A stretch of DNA of 64,000 nt from Luteibacter aegosomatissinici (lineage in GTDB: Bacteria > Pseudomonadota > Gammaproteobacteria > Xanthomonadales > Rhodanobacteraceae). Under the pieces are notes generated by a model that ran no database searches, was not told the DNA's origin, and was given only the letters and a program-made list of their open reading frames with translations. This document shows positions 26,968 to 35,825 of the stretch, one piece after another. The DNA is taken from positions 4,364,501 through 4,428,500 of the forward strand of contig NZ_CP095742.1 of the NCBI RefSeq assembly GCF_023078495.1, written 5' to 3'. The translations under genes were made by a program, and so were the position numbers. Position 1 is the first letter of the stretch. Every line of letters starts with the position of its first letter.

Positions 26968-28248
26968 CTAGGGGAAGGTTTTGGGCACCATCGCGGTCAT
27001 CACTTCGGGCGCACCCTTGGTGACCGCGATATCGTCTTCGATGCGGATGCCGATGCCGCGCCAGCGCTCGGGCACGGATTTGTCGTTCGGCGGGATGTAC
27101 ACGCCGGGCTCGACGGTCAGCACCATGCCCTCTTCGAGCACGCGCGGTTCGCCGTCGATCCGGTAATCGCCCACGTCATGTACGTCCAGGCCCAGCCAAT
27201 GGCCGGTCTTGCTGGGGAAGTACTGTTTATAGGCGCCCTCGGCGATCACCCGCTCCACCCCGCCCTTCAGCAGGCCAAGGGCACACAGGCCGGAAGCGAT
27301 CACCCGCACGGCCTCGCGGTGTGAATCGGCGAACGCACGGCCCGGCCGCACCGCATCGATCGCTGCCATCTGGGCTTCATAAACGATGTCATAAAGCGCG
27401 CGCTGTTCAGGACTGAACGTGCCATCCACGGGGTAGGTACGGGTGATATCCGAGGCGTAGCAATCCACCTCCGCGCCGGCATCGACCAGCAGCAGGTCGC
27501 CCGCCTTCAGCGTGGCGCGGTTGGCCTGGTAATGCATGATGCAGGCGTTCGCGCCACCGGCGATGGTCGGAGGGAATGCCGGCACCGCACCGCGGCTGCG
27601 GATCGTGCGCAGGATTTCCCCTTCGATTTCGTACTCGGCCACGCCAGGCCGCGCCAGGGCCATGGCGGCCAGGTGAGCGGCACCGGCAACCTCGGCCGAA
27701 CGGCGCATCAGCGCCAGCTCATCGCGCGACTTGAACAGGCGCAGGTCGTGCAGCAGGTGGCTCAGGGCCACCAGATCCTTTGGTACCACGCCACCACCCC
27801 GCGCCGTGCGCAGGCGGCGCATCCAGCCGAGCAGTCGGGCATCAAAGTCCGGCTCCTGGCCGAAATGGCAGTACACCCGCGCCCGGCCTTCGATCATCCC
27901 CGGCAGGATGTCGTCGATGTCATCGATCGGAAACGCGTCATCCAGCTTCAGTTCGCGGGCCGCGCGATCGGTGCCCATGCGCTCGCCATCCCAGCGTTCG
28001 CGTTCCGCATCGCGCTCGCGGCAAAACAGCACGGTTTCACCATGTGCCCGGCCCGGCAGCAGGGCAAGGACGGCCTCGGGTTCGCCAAAACCGGTGAGGT
28101 AGTGGAAATCGGAATCCTGGCGGTATGGCCAGGGCGCATCGGCGTTGCGCATGCGCTCGGGCGCGGCGGCGAGGATCAGCACCGCATCCTCGCCGGCCAT
28201 GCGCATGAGCTCCCGGCGACGCCGGGCGTATTCAGCCGCCGCGATCAA
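26968..28248 (-). CDS. pepP: Xaa-Pro aminopeptidase
   Basis: 426 residues. An M24B metallopeptidase that removes N-terminal residues before proline. Ligands are seen in LLVDAGAEVDCYASDITRTY (two Asp), HWLGLDVHDVG (His), TVEPGVYI (Glu) and IRIEDDIAV (Glu), and the N-terminal domain has PWPYRQDSDFHYLTGFGEPE. The start is an unusual TTG inside TTGA, overlapping the ygfB stop by four bases; it is preferred because residues 2-14 (IAAAEYARRRREL) align with the E. coli N-terminus, and coupling to ygfB explains a weak start codon. The E. coli neighbours ubiH and ubiI are absent here. Confidence 0.95.
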   Translation of the reverse strand: MIAAAEYARRRRELMRMAGEDAVLILAAAPERMRNADAPWPYRQDSDFHYLTGFGEPEAVLALLPGRAHGETVLFCRERDAERERWDGERMGTDRAARELKLDDAFPIDDIDDILPGMIEGRARVYCHFGQEPDFDARLLGWMRRLRTARGGGVVPKDLVALSHLLHDLRLFKSRDELALMRRSAEVAGAAHLAAMALARPGVAEYEIEGEILRTIRSRGAVPAFPPTIAGGANACIMHYQANRATLKAGDLLLVDAGAEVDCYASDITRTYPVDGTFSPEQRALYDIVYEAQMAAIDAVRPGRAFADSHREAVRVIASGLCALGLLKGGVERVIAEGAYKQYFPSKTGHWLGLDVHDVGDYRIDGEPRVLEEGMVLTVEPGVYIPPNDKSVPERWRGIGIRIEDDIAVTKGAPEVMTAMVPKTFP

Positions 28249-28811
28249 TGCCGCGTATCGCTCGCCGGTTCCTGGCGGGCCGCCATCTCCGCATGCAGCG
28301 TAAGTGCGCCCACCCGCACGTATTCTTCCAGTTCGATCAGCGAATCTTCATCGCCATCCACGTCGTCATCCAGGGTGACTTCGGTGGAAGCAATGGTCGC
28401 CATGTCGCGGAGGATCTCGCGGGCATCTTCACTCAGGGCCTTTGCCGCTTCGGGCGAGCCGCCCAGGCCAAAACCGCCCAGGAAACCGCGCGTCCAGTCG
28501 GCCAGCCCTTCCACGCGCTCGTGGAGCGGCGATTCGTCATCGGGCACCCAGGGCATGAAGCTCAGGTCGGTATCCGCCAGCCATTCTTCGGTCTGGTGGC
28601 GAAGCCGTCCGAGCATCGCCGCTTCGTTGGCGTTGGGTGCCGGATCGGGCTCGATCTTCAATGCGTCCAGCACGTTACCGCCGGGGAAGCTACCGCCTGC
28701 GCTGATGTATCCCACCAGCGAACCGTGGAACTCGCTGACCGTGGTGGCCAGGTTGCAACGCCCGATAAGTTCAGCGATGTCTTCGGGATCGACGGTCTGG
28801 TTAGCCGACAT
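28245..28811 (-). CDS. ygfB: YgfB family (UPF0149) protein
   Basis: 188 residues. Recognised by the N-terminal LIGRCNLATTVSEFHGSLVG, WVPDDESPLHERVEGLADW and FLGGFGLGG, in the order of E. coli YgfB. The protein is acidic and helical and stays in the cytoplasm. In Pseudomonas a YgfB homologue has been linked to beta-lactam tolerance through the amidase AmpDh3, but function here is unknown. It is first in the ygfB-pepP pair and divergent from the zapA group, the same arrangement as in E. coli. Confidence 0.93.
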   Translation of the reverse strand: MSANQTVDPEDIAELIGRCNLATTVSEFHGSLVGYISAGGSFPGGNVLDALKIEPDPAPNANEAAMLGRLRHQTEEWLADTDLSFMPWVPDDESPLHERVEGLADWTRGFLGGFGLGGSPEAAKALSEDAREILRDMATIASTEVTLDDDVDGDEDSLIELEEYVRVGALTLHAEMAARQEPASDTRH

Positions 28812-28892
28812 GGCGGGTACTCCTCAAGGATCGGCTTTAAGTCTAATGCACCCGGCCAGTGGGGTCGTGGCCGAATTCACCTTCACGGCCTG

Positions 28893-28920
28893 CTGACAAG
28901 CGACGAACCCCTGTTATAGT
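28893..28920 (+). promoter_or_regulatory. Sigma70 promoter of the ZapB-like gene, placing the start at the ATG
   Basis: CTGACA (28893-28898) and TATAGT (28915-28920) are separated by 16 bases. The ATG of the following gene begins at 28927, seven bases after the -10, which is where transcription would start. No ribosome site fits between, so the mRNA is predicted to be leaderless. Confidence 0.65.
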
Positions 28921-28926
28921 CCGCGC

Positions 28927-29151
28927 ATGACGAACCCGGATGCCTTCAAGACTGAATTGGAAGCCCTGAGCGCGACGCTCGACCGGCTCGTCGATACTGT
29001 CCGTCGCCTGACGGAAGAAAACCGCAGCCTGCGTCACAGCCAGGAGCAACTGGCCAACGAGCGAGCCAGCCTCATGGCGCGCAACGAGCAGGCCCGCAGC
29101 CGCGTCGAAGCCATGATCCAGCGCCTGAAGGCGCTGGAGAACACGGGTTGA
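28927..29151 (+). CDS. ZapB-like coiled-coil protein (TIGR02449 type)
   Basis: 74 residues, almost entirely one coiled coil with heptads through LEALSATLDRLVDTVRRLTE and ENRSLRHSQEQLANERASLM. Small proteins of this kind precede zapA in many gammaproteobacteria and resemble the division factor ZapB in size and form, though homology is weak. It probably works with ZapA at the Z-ring. zapA begins eight bases after its stop. The promoter lies so close that the mRNA is probably leaderless. Confidence 0.85.
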   Translation: MTNPDAFKTELEALSATLDRLVDTVRRLTEENRSLRHSQEQLANERASLMARNEQARSRVEAMIQRLKALENTG

Positions 29152-29158
29152 TTCCAGC

Positions 29159-29467
29159 ATGAATGCACCGAGCCACGAACCCGTATCCCTGCGGCTCCTC
29201 GACCGCGAGTTCCATATCGCCTGCGCGCCCGAAGAGCGTGAAGGCCTGGTGGCAGCCGCCCGGTTCCTGGATGACAAGATGCGTGAACTGAAGTCCAGCG
29301 CCAAGGTGCCTGGCTTCGATCGCATTGCCGTCCTGGCCGCCGTGAGCATCGCCCACGAGCTGCTCACCCTGCGCGGGCAGCACAACACGCAGGAACAGGC
29401 CCTGACCGATGGGTTGGCCTCCTTGCGCAGAAAGCTTGATGGTCTGCTCGACGCATCGGTAAAATAA
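29159..29467 (+). CDS. zapA: Cell division protein ZapA
   Basis: 102 residues. Typical ZapA order: an N-terminal beta region (VSLRLLDREFHIACAPEERE) with the conserved LL-D-REF pattern, then GLVAAARFLDDKMRELK and the helix RIAVLAAVSIAHELL, and a C-terminal coiled coil. ZapA crosslinks and stabilises FtsZ filaments at mid-cell. The neighbours (coiled-coil gene before, 6S RNA and fau after) are the standard gammaproteobacterial set. Confidence 0.96.
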   Translation: MNAPSHEPVSLRLLDREFHIACAPEEREGLVAAARFLDDKMRELKSSAKVPGFDRIAVLAAVSIAHELLTLRGQHNTQEQALTDGLASLRRKLDGLLDASVK

Positions 29468-29473
29468 GCGCCG

Positions 29474-29660
29474 GGCGTTCCCTGCGGTGCTCGCCAGCGC
29501 ACTTTACATTTGCCTTGTTCCTACATACGACCCCGGGTCGGCCTTACACGGTTGTTGCGCATGTCCGCCTTCGTACGGAAAGCCTTGAGACCGTGTGGCT
29601 CTCCCACCTGATCCTTTGGATCAAGGTCGTTTGGTGCGCAGCGGCATCGCGGAGAACGCC
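29474..29660 (+). ncRNA. ssrS: 6S RNA
   Basis: About 187 bases between zapA and fau, the conserved locus of 6S RNA. The ends pair perfectly over seven bases (GGCGTTC at 29474-29480 with GAACGCC at 29654-29660), and pairing continues inwards (CCTGCG with CGCGG). The conserved GAAAGCCTTGAGAC-like stretch (29578-29591), the GATCC-TTT-GGATC hairpin (29610-29622) and TGCGCAGCGGCATCGCGGAG near the 3' end match the E. coli RNA in sequence and order. 6S RNA mimics an open promoter and sequesters sigma70 RNA polymerase in stationary phase. Ends are approximate to a few bases. Confidence 0.88.
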
Positions 29661-29675
29661 TCTTTCTTTTGCCGG

Positions 29676-29693
29676 CCGGCCCCCAGGGGCCGG
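29676..29693 (+). terminator. GC hairpin after 6S RNA
   Basis: Inverted repeat CCGGCCCC/GGGGCCGG lies 16 bases after the 6S 3' end, preceded by a T-rich run (TCTTTCTTTT) but not followed by one. It may end or pause 6S transcription, with read-through into fau as in E. coli. Confidence 0.5.
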
Positions 29694-29766
29694 TCAGCGC
29701 CTTGCCCGCGGCACCGGGCGTGGCGGCTCACGGGCGCCCAGGACCGTGCCGTTCGGCTGAACGACC

Positions 29767-30378
29767 ATGTCAAAGCTCCCCGAGAGACGTGAACTGCGGG
29801 CCGATCTTGTCCAGCGCCGCCGCGAGCTGAAGCCCGCCGAGCGGGTCGCCGCGGCCGCCGGCCTGCGCCATTCGCTGGAACAGCTGCCCGAATTCCTTAC
29901 CGACAAGCACGTGGCCGGCTACTGGGCCACGGGCGGCGAGTTGCCGCTCAACGTGGCCATCGGGCCGCTCGGCGAACGCGGGCAGACCTTCTACCTGCCC
30001 ATCGTCACCAAGACAGCCGGCAAGAAGCGCCTCACCTTTGCGCCGTGGACCACGGGCGAGGACGTCGAATCCAACGAGCTGGGTATTCCCGAACCCAAGG
30101 CCGCGTCGCACATCATCGAGGCCGACAAGCTCGACCTCGTGCTGGTGCCACTGCTGGGCTTCGACCGCAAGGGCAACCGCCTGGGTTTCGGCGGCGGCTA
30201 CTACGATCGCAGCTTCGAGTTCCTGCGCGGGCAGAAGCGCCCGGCGCAACCACTGCTGATCGGTGTCGGCTATTCCTTCCAGGAACTGCCGGGCATCGAA
30301 ACCGCGGAGTGGGATATCAAGCTCGATTACATCGCCACCGAAAAAGAACTGATCGACTGCACCGAAGGCGCGGAATGA
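29767..30378 (+). CDS. fau: 5-formyltetrahydrofolate cyclo-ligase
   Basis: 203 residues. It converts 5-formyl-THF to 5,10-methenyl-THF with ATP, clearing the storage or inhibitory folate form. The N-terminal helix RRELRADLVQRRRELKPAER, the folate-site stretch LVLVPLLGFDRKGNRLGFGG and GYYDRSFEFLRG are diagnostic. Located downstream of 6S RNA as in E. coli, where both come from one transcript. Its stop overlaps the following EVE-domain gene by four bases. Confidence 0.95.
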   Translation: MSKLPERRELRADLVQRRRELKPAERVAAAAGLRHSLEQLPEFLTDKHVAGYWATGGELPLNVAIGPLGERGQTFYLPIVTKTAGKKRLTFAPWTTGEDVESNELGIPEPKAASHIIEADKLDLVLVPLLGFDRKGNRLGFGGGYYDRSFEFLRGQKRPAQPLLIGVGYSFQELPGIETAEWDIKLDYIATEKELIDCTEGAE

Positions 30379-30833
30379 AGTATTGGCTGATGAAGTCCGA
30401 GCCGGACGCGTTTTCCATCGACGACCTGCAGCGCAAGGGCGTCGAACCCTGGGATGGCGTGCGTAACTACCAGGCACGGAACTTCATGCGTGATGGCATG
30501 AAGGTCGGCGACAAGATCTTCTTCTACCACTCGAATACGGACGTTCCGGGCATCGTGGGCATCGCCACCGTGGCGTCGCCGGCCTACCCGGATGAGAGCC
30601 AGTTCAACCCCAAGTCGAAGTACTACGACGAGAAGGCCAGGCGCGAAGAACCGCGCTGGATGCTGGTCGATGTGAAGTTCGAACGGAAGTTCAAGCGCAC
30701 CATCTCGCTGGATGAAATGAAGAACCTTGATGAACTGGCGGATATGCCGCTGGTGCGCAAGGGCAACCGCCTTTCCGTGATGCCGGTCGCCAAGCACGAC
30801 TGGGACATCATCCTGAAGCTGGAAAAAGCATGA
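30375..30833 (+). CDS. EVE domain protein
   Basis: 152 residues from the ATG in ATGA; the open frame extends upstream antisense-free but without conservation. The whole protein is an EVE domain, related to PUA and YTH, starting [18 protein letters not shown] and containing [20 protein letters not shown] and [18 protein letters not shown] proteins bind modified bases such as 5-methylcytosine or m6A in DNA or RNA through an aromatic cage. Close homologues are common beside fau and rpiA in this bacterial group, pointing to a housekeeping rather than restriction role here. It overlaps both neighbours. Confidence 0.93.
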   Translation: MKYWLMKSEPDAFSIDDLQRKGVEPWDGVRNYQARNFMRDGMKVGDKIFFYHSNTDVPGIVGIATVASPAYPDESQFNPKSKYYDEKARREEPRWMLVDVKFERKFKRTISLDEMKNLDELADMPLVRKGNRLSVMPVAKHDWDIILKLEKA

Positions 30834-31483
30834 GCCAGGACAACGAGAAGCGTCTCGCCGCCGAAACCGCCGCATTCAAGTACGTCGGCAACGGCCCCAA
30901 GGGCCGGATCATCGGCGTGGGTACCGGCTCCACGGTGAACTTCTTCATCGATGAGCTGCCGCAGTACCGCGACAGCATCAAGGCCTGCGTTTCCAGTTCC
31001 GAGGCCTCCAGCGACCGCCTGCGCAAGCTGGGCTTCGACGTGATGGACCTGAACGCCGCAGGGCGCCTGGACCTTTACGTGGATGGCGCCGACGAGTGCG
31101 ATGGCAACAAGTGCCTGATCAAGGGCGGCGGCGCCGCGCTCACGCGCGAAAAGATCGTCGCCGCGGCATCGGACAAGTTCGTCTGCATCATCGATGCCAC
31201 CAAGCAGGTCGAAGTGCTGGGCAAGTTCCCGCTGCCCATCGAGGTGATCCCGATGGCGCGCAGCCTGGTCGCCCGTGAAATCACCGCCATGGGCGGCACG
31301 CCGGTGTGGCGCGATGGCGTCACCACCGATAACGGCAACTGGATCATTGATGTGCATAACTGGCAGATCAAGGATCCGGTGGCGCTGGAGGCCCAGCTCA
31401 ACCAGATCACCGGCATTGTCTGCGTCGGCCTGTTCGCCAAGCGCCGCGCCGATGTCGTCATCGTGGGCAATCGCGAGATCTGA
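30830..31483 (+). CDS. rpiA: Ribose-5-phosphate isomerase A
   Basis: 217 residues (E. coli 219). Interconverts ribose 5-phosphate and ribulose 5-phosphate in the pentose phosphate pathway. Phosphate loop [29 protein letters not shown], the active-site [19 protein letters not shown] with its catalytic Glu, and the C-terminal [14 protein letters not shown] are all present. The ATG overlaps the EVE gene stop. It is the last gene before a REP pair. Confidence 0.97.
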   Translation: MSQDNEKRLAAETAAFKYVGNGPKGRIIGVGTGSTVNFFIDELPQYRDSIKACVSSSEASSDRLRKLGFDVMDLNAAGRLDLYVDGADECDGNKCLIKGGGAALTREKIVAAASDKFVCIIDATKQVEVLGKFPLPIEVIPMARSLVAREITAMGGTPVWRDGVTTDNGNWIIDVHNWQIKDPVALEAQLNQITGIVCVGLFAKRRADVVIVGNREI

Positions 31484-31515
31484 GATCCGTTACCGGCAGG
31501 CTACCCCTGCCCCGC

Positions 31516-31608
31516 GTAGGAGCCCACCCCGTGGGCGACATCTTTCGCGATGACGCACGGGCCCTGATGCGCCCTGCAGAACATGTCGCCCACAGGGTGG
31601 GCTCCTAC
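31516..31608. repeat. REP pair, family A (head-to-head)
   Basis: Left unit starts GTAGGAGCCCACCCCGTGGG followed by CGACATCTTTCGC; the right unit is its inverted copy ending CACAGGGTGGGCTCCTAC. The pair fills most of the 140-base rpiA-rmuC gap and could fold into one long hairpin able to stop transcription or protect the rpiA mRNA end. Confidence 0.88.
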
Positions 31609-31623
31609 CGTTAAGCTCGCCGC

Positions 31624-33072
31624 ATGAATCTCGAAACGCTGTTGCTATTTGCCCTGCTCGTGGTCGGCGTTGCTTGCCTCGCCCTGCTTTTCGCCCTTCT
31701 CGCCCGCGGTAAACGCGATAACGGCAGTGCCGCGAAGCTGGACGCCCTGCGCGATGACACCCGCCGCCTGGAGGGCGTGCTGCGCGACGAACAGCGCGCT
31801 GGCCGCGGTGAGCTGGGCGAAAGCTTTGGCCAGTTCCGCGGCCACGTGCAGGATCAGCTGCAAGCCGCCGCCACCCATCAGCACGAGCGCATCGAGGGTT
31901 TCGGCCGCCGGCTGGACCAGCTCACCGAGCGCACCGACCTTGGCCTGCAGACACTGCGCCAGGGCATGGCCGACGATGCACGCAAGACCCGCGAAGAATC
32001 GGCCCTCGCCCTCAAGCACTTTGGTGAACAGCTCGACCAGCGTTTCACCGCGCTCACGGCCGATAACGAAAAGCGCATGGCCGACATGCGCGGCACGCTG
32101 GAGACGCGCCTGGCCGCGATCCAGCAGGACAACGCCGCCAAGCTCGAGCAGATGCGCGCCACCGTGGACGAGAAGCTCCAGGCTACCCTGGAGACCCGCC
32201 TCGGCCAGTCGTTCCAGCTGGTATCCGAACGCCTGGAGGCCGTGCAGCGTGGCCTCGGCGAAATGCAGGCACTGGCCGCCGGCGTGGGCGACCTGAAGCG
32301 CGTGCTCACCAACGTGAAGACCCGCGGCACGTTTGGCGAAGTGCAGTTGGGCGCCCTGCTCGAGCAGATCCTGGTGGCCGAGCAGTACGACGCCAACGTG
32401 GCCACCGTGCCCGGTTCCGCTGAGCGCGTGGAATTCGCGATCCGTTTGCCGGGCGCCGACGACGGCACCCCGGTGTGGCTGCCGATCGACGCCAAATATC
32501 CGGTGGAGGATTACCAGCGCCTGCTGGAGGCCCAGGATGCGGCCGATGCCGAGGGTGTGACCAGCGCCGGCAAGGCGCTGGAACTGCGCGTCCGAGAGGA
32601 AGCCAAGCGCATTCGCAGCAAGTACGTGGCACCGCCACACACCACGGATTTCGCCATCCTGTTCCTGCCCACCGAAGGCCTGTACGCCGAGGTAATCCGC
32701 CGCCCCGGCCTTTCCGACCAGTTGCAGCGCGACCACCGCGTGACGGTGGCCGGCCCGACCACGCTCACCGCCCTGCTCAACAGCCTGCAGATGGGTTTCC
32801 GCACCCTGGCCATCGAGAAGCGTTCCTCCGAGGTCTGGCAGGTGCTGGGCGCGGTGAAGAATGAGTTCGGCAAGTTCGGCGTGGTGCTGGAGAAAACGCG
32901 CAAGCAGCTGGATACGGTGCGCAACAGCATCGATAACGCCGGTATCCGCACCCGTGCCATTGAGCGCAAGCTGCGCGGCGTGGAGACACTGGGTGGGGAC
33001 GAGACCCAGCGTCTGCTGGACCTGGCGCCGGGGGGCGATGAGCCTGAGGCTGAGGGCGAAGCCGAGGACTGA
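31624..33072 (+). CDS. rmuC: DNA recombination protein RmuC
   Basis: 482 residues. One N-terminal membrane helix ([20 protein letters not shown]), then a long coiled coil to about residue 215, then the RmuC nuclease-like domain: [40 protein letters not shown] and [11 protein letters not shown]. RmuC limits inversions between short inverted repeats in E. coli, presumably by cutting DNA structures. It ends in an acidic tail. The gene lies between a REP pair and folE. Confidence 0.96.
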   Translation: MNLETLLLFALLVVGVACLALLFALLARGKRDNGSAAKLDALRDDTRRLEGVLRDEQRAGRGELGESFGQFRGHVQDQLQAAATHQHERIEGFGRRLDQLTERTDLGLQTLRQGMADDARKTREESALALKHFGEQLDQRFTALTADNEKRMADMRGTLETRLAAIQQDNAAKLEQMRATVDEKLQATLETRLGQSFQLVSERLEAVQRGLGEMQALAAGVGDLKRVLTNVKTRGTFGEVQLGALLEQILVAEQYDANVATVPGSAERVEFAIRLPGADDGTPVWLPIDAKYPVEDYQRLLEAQDAADAEGVTSAGKALELRVREEAKRIRSKYVAPPHTTDFAILFLPTEGLYAEVIRRPGLSDQLQRDHRVTVAGPTTLTALLNSLQMGFRTLAIEKRSSEVWQVLGAVKNEFGKFGVVLEKTRKQLDTVRNSIDNAGIRTRAIERKLRGVETLGGDETQRLLDLAPGGDEPEAEGEAED

Positions 33073-33081
33073 GGTGGCCCG

Positions 33082-33106
33082 GATCGCGCGCAAGCGCGCT
33101 CCTTCA
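33082..33106. repeat. Degenerate REP, family B (single)
   Basis: GATCGCGCGCAAGCGCGCTC followed by CTT has the family B palindrome, but the head is CTTC instead of CTAC. Likely a decaying copy, ten bases after the rmuC stop. Confidence 0.55.
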
Positions 33107-33156
33107 CGGGGCGCCGCCACGCATGGGCTCGCCTGCCCGGCGGAGCCGCCCCGCGT

Positions 33157-33162
33157 TACAAT
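33157..33162 (+). promoter_or_regulatory. Candidate -10 element for folE
   Basis: TACAAT lies 36 bases before the folE ATG. A -35 hexamer is weak (TGCCCG at proper spacing). Transcription from here would give a short leader with TAAGGAA before the start. Confidence 0.4.
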
Positions 33163-33197
33163 GGCGGTTTGCACCCGCCTTTAAGGAACCCACCCCG

Positions 33198-33794
33198 ATG
33201 AGCGACGATTCCCAGTCCCGTCCGGTCACCCGCGAACAGGCCGAAGAGGCCGTGCGCACCCTGCTGCTCTGGGCCGGTGAGGATCCGAAGCGCGAAGGCC
33301 TGCTCGATACGCCCAAGCGCGTGGTCAAGGCTTACTCGGACTGGTTCAAGGGCTACGACGAGGATCCGGCCGAGTACCTGCGCCGTACCTTCAAGGAAGT
33401 CGAAGGCTACGACGAGATGATCGTGCTGCGCGATATCGAGTTTGAAAGCCACTGCGAGCACCACATGGCGCCGATCATCGGCCGCGCCCACGTGGGCTAC
33501 GTGCCGACCGATCGCGTCGTCGGCATCAGCAAGCTGGCCCGCGTGGTCGATGGCTTCGCCCGCCGCTTCCAGGTGCAGGAAAAGCTCACGGCTCAGATCG
33601 CGCATTGCATCGAAGACACGCTGCGCCCGCGCGGTGTGGGCGTGGTGATCGATGCCAGCCACGAATGCATGACCACGCGCGGCGTGCACAAGCGCGGTGT
33701 CTCGATGGTGACCAGCCAGATGCTCGGCAGCTTCCGTGAGGATCCGCGTACACGCGGCGAGTTCCTCCGTTTCGTTGGCGTCGACCGTCGCTGA
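33198..33794 (+). CDS. folE: GTP cyclohydrolase I
   Basis: 198 residues from the ATG at 33198 (AAGGAA upstream); a longer frame is unsupported. It opens GTP to dihydroneopterin triphosphate, the first step to folate. [12 protein letters not shown] carries the zinc Cys and His ligands, [20 protein letters not shown] and [13 protein letters not shown] follow with the second zinc Cys, and the protein ends [10 protein letters not shown]. The three-gene SMC-like operon starts two bases after its stop, so folE may share a transcript with it. Confidence 0.97.
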   Translation: MSDDSQSRPVTREQAEEAVRTLLLWAGEDPKREGLLDTPKRVVKAYSDWFKGYDEDPAEYLRRTFKEVEGYDEMIVLRDIEFESHCEHHMAPIIGRAHVGYVPTDRVVGISKLARVVDGFARRFQVQEKLTAQIAHCIEDTLRPRGVGVVIDASHECMTTRGVHKRGVSMVTSQMLGSFREDPRTRGEFLRFVGVDRR

Positions 33795-33796
33795 CC

Positions 33797-35107
33797 TTGA
33801 ACGGGCCAGTCGATACCACCGTCCACGACGAACGTTTGCAGGATCTCTTCCGCGACGGTGTCGTCGCCGAGGACCTTCCCACTGTCTTCCCGCTGCTGCG
33901 CGGCCGCGGGTTGCTGCGTGCGTTTTCCGCGCTGTTCCACGGCAGCGAGGCGCAGGTGCTCCTGCGCTTGCTGGTGCTGCGCACGATCGGCGCGCGCACG
34001 CATGCCACGGAATGGACGCCGCAGGAGATCCGGGACCAGCTCGCCTTCGTCGACCCGGTCAAGCTCGAGACCGTCGTCCAGCGCCTGAAGGACCACGATC
34101 TCCTCGTCTACGACACCGAGACCCTCCGCTATCGCGTAGGCCCCGTAGGCCGCAAGGCGCTGGGCGCCCTGGCGACCATGCTGGAGTTCGAGAACGACGA
34201 TGACGACGGCCTCGGCTACCTGACGGCGCAGCTGGCCGCCGGCCAGGCCGTGGGCCGCGTGTCGGTCGATGAGCTGGGCCACCTGCTCTCGCGCCTCACC
34301 GAGCTGAAGGAAGACTTCGACCGCGCCGTGCTCTCCGGCTCGGAGCACCGCATCCGCCGCGCTGCCGAGCGCCTGGATTCGGTATGGATCTGGGTCGAGA
34401 AAGGCACCGAGATCGTCGCCGCCATTACCGAGGGCGATGAACTCGAGCCGGTCGCCCACCGGCTGGCCCAGGCCGTGGGTCGCGCGCAGAGCGGCCTGCT
34501 CCGCCAGGCCGGTGTGTTCCAGCGTGAACTGAACAAGATCGACCAGCACCGCGTGCACCTGGGGCGCACGGGCTTGTCCTCATCCGATCTCGTCGGCTGG
34601 CTGCGCGCGCAGGATGTCGACACCCTGGCCGCCTTCGAGGAGGGCCAGCTTTCGCTGCCGCTGCCCGCGCCCTTCCTGCACGATCAGATTGCCCTGGACG
34701 TGGCGGAATACGAACTGCTCGAACGCGAGCGCCTGGCTGCCGAGGTCACGACGTTACCCGGTGCCGAGGAACCACCGGATACCGCCGACCTGCCCATGGG
34801 CGAGGAAGACCTGCGCTACCTCGATGACTGGCATGCCGAGCTGGCCGCGATCACCGCGCCACGCGAGCTGGCCGACACGCTGATTGGCACCGACTACGCG
34901 CTATCGGCGTACCGCCTGTCGCTGCTCGGCCTGCTGGGTGACCCCGAATCCGCGGCGCTGGAGGGCGGTACCGCCGACCTCGCCCGCCTGCCGCTCGCGC
35001 TTGAGATTGAGCCGGTGCTGATCGACCCCGAATTGCCCCAGATCGCCCTGGTGAGCGCCGGCCGCCTGCGCCCGCGCGAACCTGCGAAGGACACCCCCGA
35101 TGCATGA
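33797..35107 (+). CDS. Kleisin-like subunit of an SMC/condensin-like complex
   Basis: 436 residues. No close family is recognised. The N-terminal third has a winged-helix look (ARTHATEWTPQEIRDQL, ETVVQRLKDHDLLVYDTETL, then VGPVGRKALGAL), followed by helical segments (about residues 150-260) and an acidic C-terminal half. In MukF and MksF kleisins a winged helix and helical middle link the SMC head and the KITE partner, and the gene order here (this gene, a small protein, an SMC ATPase, with overlaps) is the same. The start is a TTG two bases after folE, with no clear ribosome site, so the true start may be downstream. The kleisin role is inferred from context. Confidence 0.72.
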   Translation: MNGPVDTTVHDERLQDLFRDGVVAEDLPTVFPLLRGRGLLRAFSALFHGSEAQVLLRLLVLRTIGARTHATEWTPQEIRDQLAFVDPVKLETVVQRLKDHDLLVYDTETLRYRVGPVGRKALGALATMLEFENDDDDGLGYLTAQLAAGQAVGRVSVDELGHLLSRLTELKEDFDRAVLSGSEHRIRRAAERLDSVWIWVEKGTEIVAAITEGDELEPVAHRLAQAVGRAQSGLLRQAGVFQRELNKIDQHRVHLGRTGLSSSDLVGWLRAQDVDTLAAFEEGQLSLPLPAPFLHDQIALDVAEYELLERERLAAEVTTLPGAEEPPDTADLPMGEEDLRYLDDWHAELAAITAPRELADTLIGTDYALSAYRLSLLGLLGDPESAALEGGTADLARLPLALEIEPVLIDPELPQIALVSAGRLRPREPAKDTPDA

Positions 35108-35825
35108 TGAAACCGCCAGCCTGGTGACCCGCCTGCTTGCGCAACGCTGGCTGCCGCGCGACGACGCGCAGGCGCGCAAGGCGCTGCTCGACGAGGCCTT
35201 CCGCGAAGACCTGGACCGCCGCCTGGAAGCAGTGGGCCTGGAACTGCGCGAACACCCCTATGCCGCCTACATCGGCCTGGCCGTGGCGCGGCGCAGCGAG
35301 CGCGCGGTGTTCGGCGGCAGCGATAGCTGGATCTCCAACACCATGCAGCTGGATCGCGATGGCGTCGCCTTGCTCGTCGTCATCTGGGCGCTGATCGTGT
35401 TGCCCAAGCGCCAGCGCCAGGTCGAGCGCCAGGAAGTCGAAGCCAAGGCGTCCCAAGGCCAGATGTTCGCCGAAGAGAAGCCCATCCCGCGCGACCCGAC
35501 CATTTCGCCGGTGATCGCCGAGCGTACGCTGCTTGCCGACTTCGCCGAGAAGCTGGGTGGCAAGACGCGCGTGAACTTCAACCTCGGTACGCTCAACCGC
35601 CTGGGTTTCATCGTGCGCCGCAAGGGCGAAGTGGCGGAAGGCCCGTTACTTGATCTCGCATTCGATTATGAACGCACCGCGCGACGCATCCTGGATGGTG
35701 CCCTTGGCGACCTGCTTGCCGATGCCGCGACGCGCGCCACGAACACGCCCGTAAGCGATACCGACGACGAGCCGCTGTACGACACCGACACCGAAGCCGA
35801 TCCCGAGGGCACCACCGATGTTTGA
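35100..35825 (+). CDS. KITE-like subunit of an SMC/condensin-like complex
   Basis: 241 residues, ATG overlapping the previous stop by eight bases. The size and position match MukE/MksE-type proteins. A winged-helix-like portion is suggested by TLLADFAEKLGGKTRVNFNL followed by NRLGFIVRRKGEVAEGPLLD. A hydrophobic strand (GVALLVVIWALIVLP) near residue 90 is more likely buried than transmembrane. The C-terminus is very acidic. No motif fixes the family, so the assignment rests on operon order. It overlaps the SMC gene by eight bases. Confidence 0.7.
   Translation: MHDETASLVTRLLAQRWLPRDDAQARKALLDEAFREDLDRRLEAVGLELREHPYAAYIGLAVARRSERAVFGGSDSWISNTMQLDRDGVALLVVIWALIVLPKRQRQVERQEVEAKASQGQMFAEEKPIPRDPTISPVIAERTLLADFAEKLGGKTRVNFNLGTLNRLGFIVRRKGEVAEGPLLDLAFDYERTARRILDGALGDLLADAATRATNTPVSDTDDEPLYDTDTEADPEGTTDV

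Noticed and set aside
26827-28811. ubiH/ubiI expected after pepP as in E. coli
   Set aside because: pepP converges directly on cydX; no flavin monooxygenase gene exists in this interval.
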